Below are positions 32,879 through 33,496 of a DNA stretch of 33,496 nucleotides, piece by piece; positions within the stretch are counted from its first letter, which is position 1, and every line of letters begins with the position of its first letter. The stretch lies in assembly GCA_014860665.1 (NCBI GenBank), contig JACZJI010000134.1, forward strand, positions 1-33,496. Reading direction: 5' to 3'. The stretch is from Bacteroidales bacterium (GTDB taxonomy: Bacteria; Bacteroidota; Bacteroidia; Bacteroidales; F082). Made by a program: the position numbers and the translations under genes. The notes under the pieces were generated by a model. That model was not told where the DNA came from, did not search any database, and worked only from the letters and a program-made list of their open reading frames with translations.

Positions 32879-33050
32879 GCCCGGTTGTTTTTTGTCTGAT
32901 AAACTTACATCACCCTCATAACTACAGCGCACAAAATTACAGGGCAGAAATTATATTTACAATCTTTCGCTCTTAATAAACTTTAATTGTGTCCTTATAA
33001 AACAAACAAGACTGGATTTCAGGGGCAATGCCGGTTTTTATTACCTGTCT

Positions 33051-33335
33051 TTATTTTACTATAGAAACAGGCAGACCTAGCCATGACCTCACCGCGCTAC
33101 CGTCTAATTCGGTAATATTTACATCCATCTGGCAGGATGATTTAATCCTGACATTAATGGTCCCGTCTGAATTCACAGGAACCAGTCCGTATTTAACCGT
33201 GGGATCTAACTGGGTTTGGGTTTGAGGTGCGTTTGCATAAGCCCTGGGGACAATGTCGACTTGTTTGAAAACAATTATTACCAGGCAAATGGCGATAACT
33301 GTTAAAACGGCTTTTGTGTAGAAATCGGTTTTCAT
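33051..33335 (-). CDS. Small exported or membrane-anchored hypothetical protein
   Basis: A 94-aa protein from ATG 33335 (MKTDFYTKAVLTVIAICLVIIVF), giving a basic/aromatic start and one N-terminal membrane helix; the upstream ATG at 33359 adds eight residues. The mature part is short and polar (TINVRIKSSCQMDVNITELDGSAVRSW). Proteins with this type of start (MKTDxYTKxVLTVIAxCL) are common in Bacteroidota and remain uncharacterised. Confidence 0.65.
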   Translation of the reverse strand: MKTDFYTKAVLTVIAICLVIIVFKQVDIVPRAYANAPQTQTQLDPTVKYGLVPVNSDGTINVRIKSSCQMDVNITELDGSAVRSWLGLPVSIVK

Positions 33336-33496
33336 GTTTTTTAAATTTAGGTTATACATTGTTCCCGCTGGTGTTCCGAAGAATCACCTGTGAGATTTAT
33401 TATTTTCTATATTGGATGTAAGTTACATCTTTTTTCGGTTCACAAGTTGCCAGTCTTTCGGTGGACAAGCAAAGCGGCGAGATAAGGCTGTCATTT

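Overview
The window comes from a Bacteroidota genome, close to the Sphingobacteriia/Chitinophagia/Bacteroidia type. The evidence is a SusC/SusD pair, short lipoprotein signals with a small residue before Cys, Bacteroidota-type -7 elements (TAnnTTTG), weak or absent Shine-Dalgarno sequences, moderate GC in genes and very AT-rich gaps. Genus cannot be fixed from sequence alone.

Layout. Bases 1-1581 are a long AT-rich non-coding region with a possible insertion-sequence end, several inverted repeats, and a promoter flanked by two LacI-type operators. Bases 1582-10502 (+) are a five-gene polysaccharide utilization locus (PUL): SusC transporter, SusD lipoprotein, GH16 endo-hydrolase, a fused alpha/beta-hydrolase-SGNH esterase, and a lipoprotein GH31 glycosidase. 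Bases 10503-11146 hold two strong hairpins and no gene. Bases 11147-20525 (-) are a hexuronate operon read toward the PUL: lacI regulator, SDR fructuronate reductase (UxuB type), mannonate dehydratase UxuA, ExuT-type transporter, uronate isomerase UxaC, KDG kinase, KDPG aldolase, and after a 387-base gap tagaturonate epimerase UxaE. Together they take glucuronate and galacturonate to pyruvate plus glyceraldehyde-3-phosphate, with no altronate branch.

The most interesting observation is that the two convergent units appear to be one regulon. The same 16-bp operator, ACGTGT-N-CG-N-ACACGA, occurs twice at the susC promoter (around 937-950 and 978-991) and once at the lacI promoter (20584-20597), and I found no other copy in the window. 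Both promoters carry the same -7 octamer TATTTTTG with an operator centred about 24-26 bp upstream. The central CG and the hinge-helix Leu of the LacI protein fit together. The PUL has no HTCS, ECF-sigma/anti-sigma or SusR gene of its own, so the uronate LacI is the best candidate for its regulator. The likely target is an esterified, uronate-containing glycan, but the exact polymer cannot be read from the sequence.

Bases 20771-33335 (-) are a run of apparently unrelated genes: an O-methyltransferase, an aminotransferase with a coupled alpha/beta hydrolase, a beta-lactamase-fold lipoprotein, a PEMT/ICMT-like membrane methyltransferase, an NYN + OST-HTH protein, a YdeI-family protein, a stand-alone E2 acyltransferase domain, a CHAD protein, a CTP-synthase-like amidotransferase with an altered active site, a hypothetical lipoprotein, a SIMPL protein and two small membrane proteins. 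No rRNA, tRNA, CRISPR array or intact transposase was seen.
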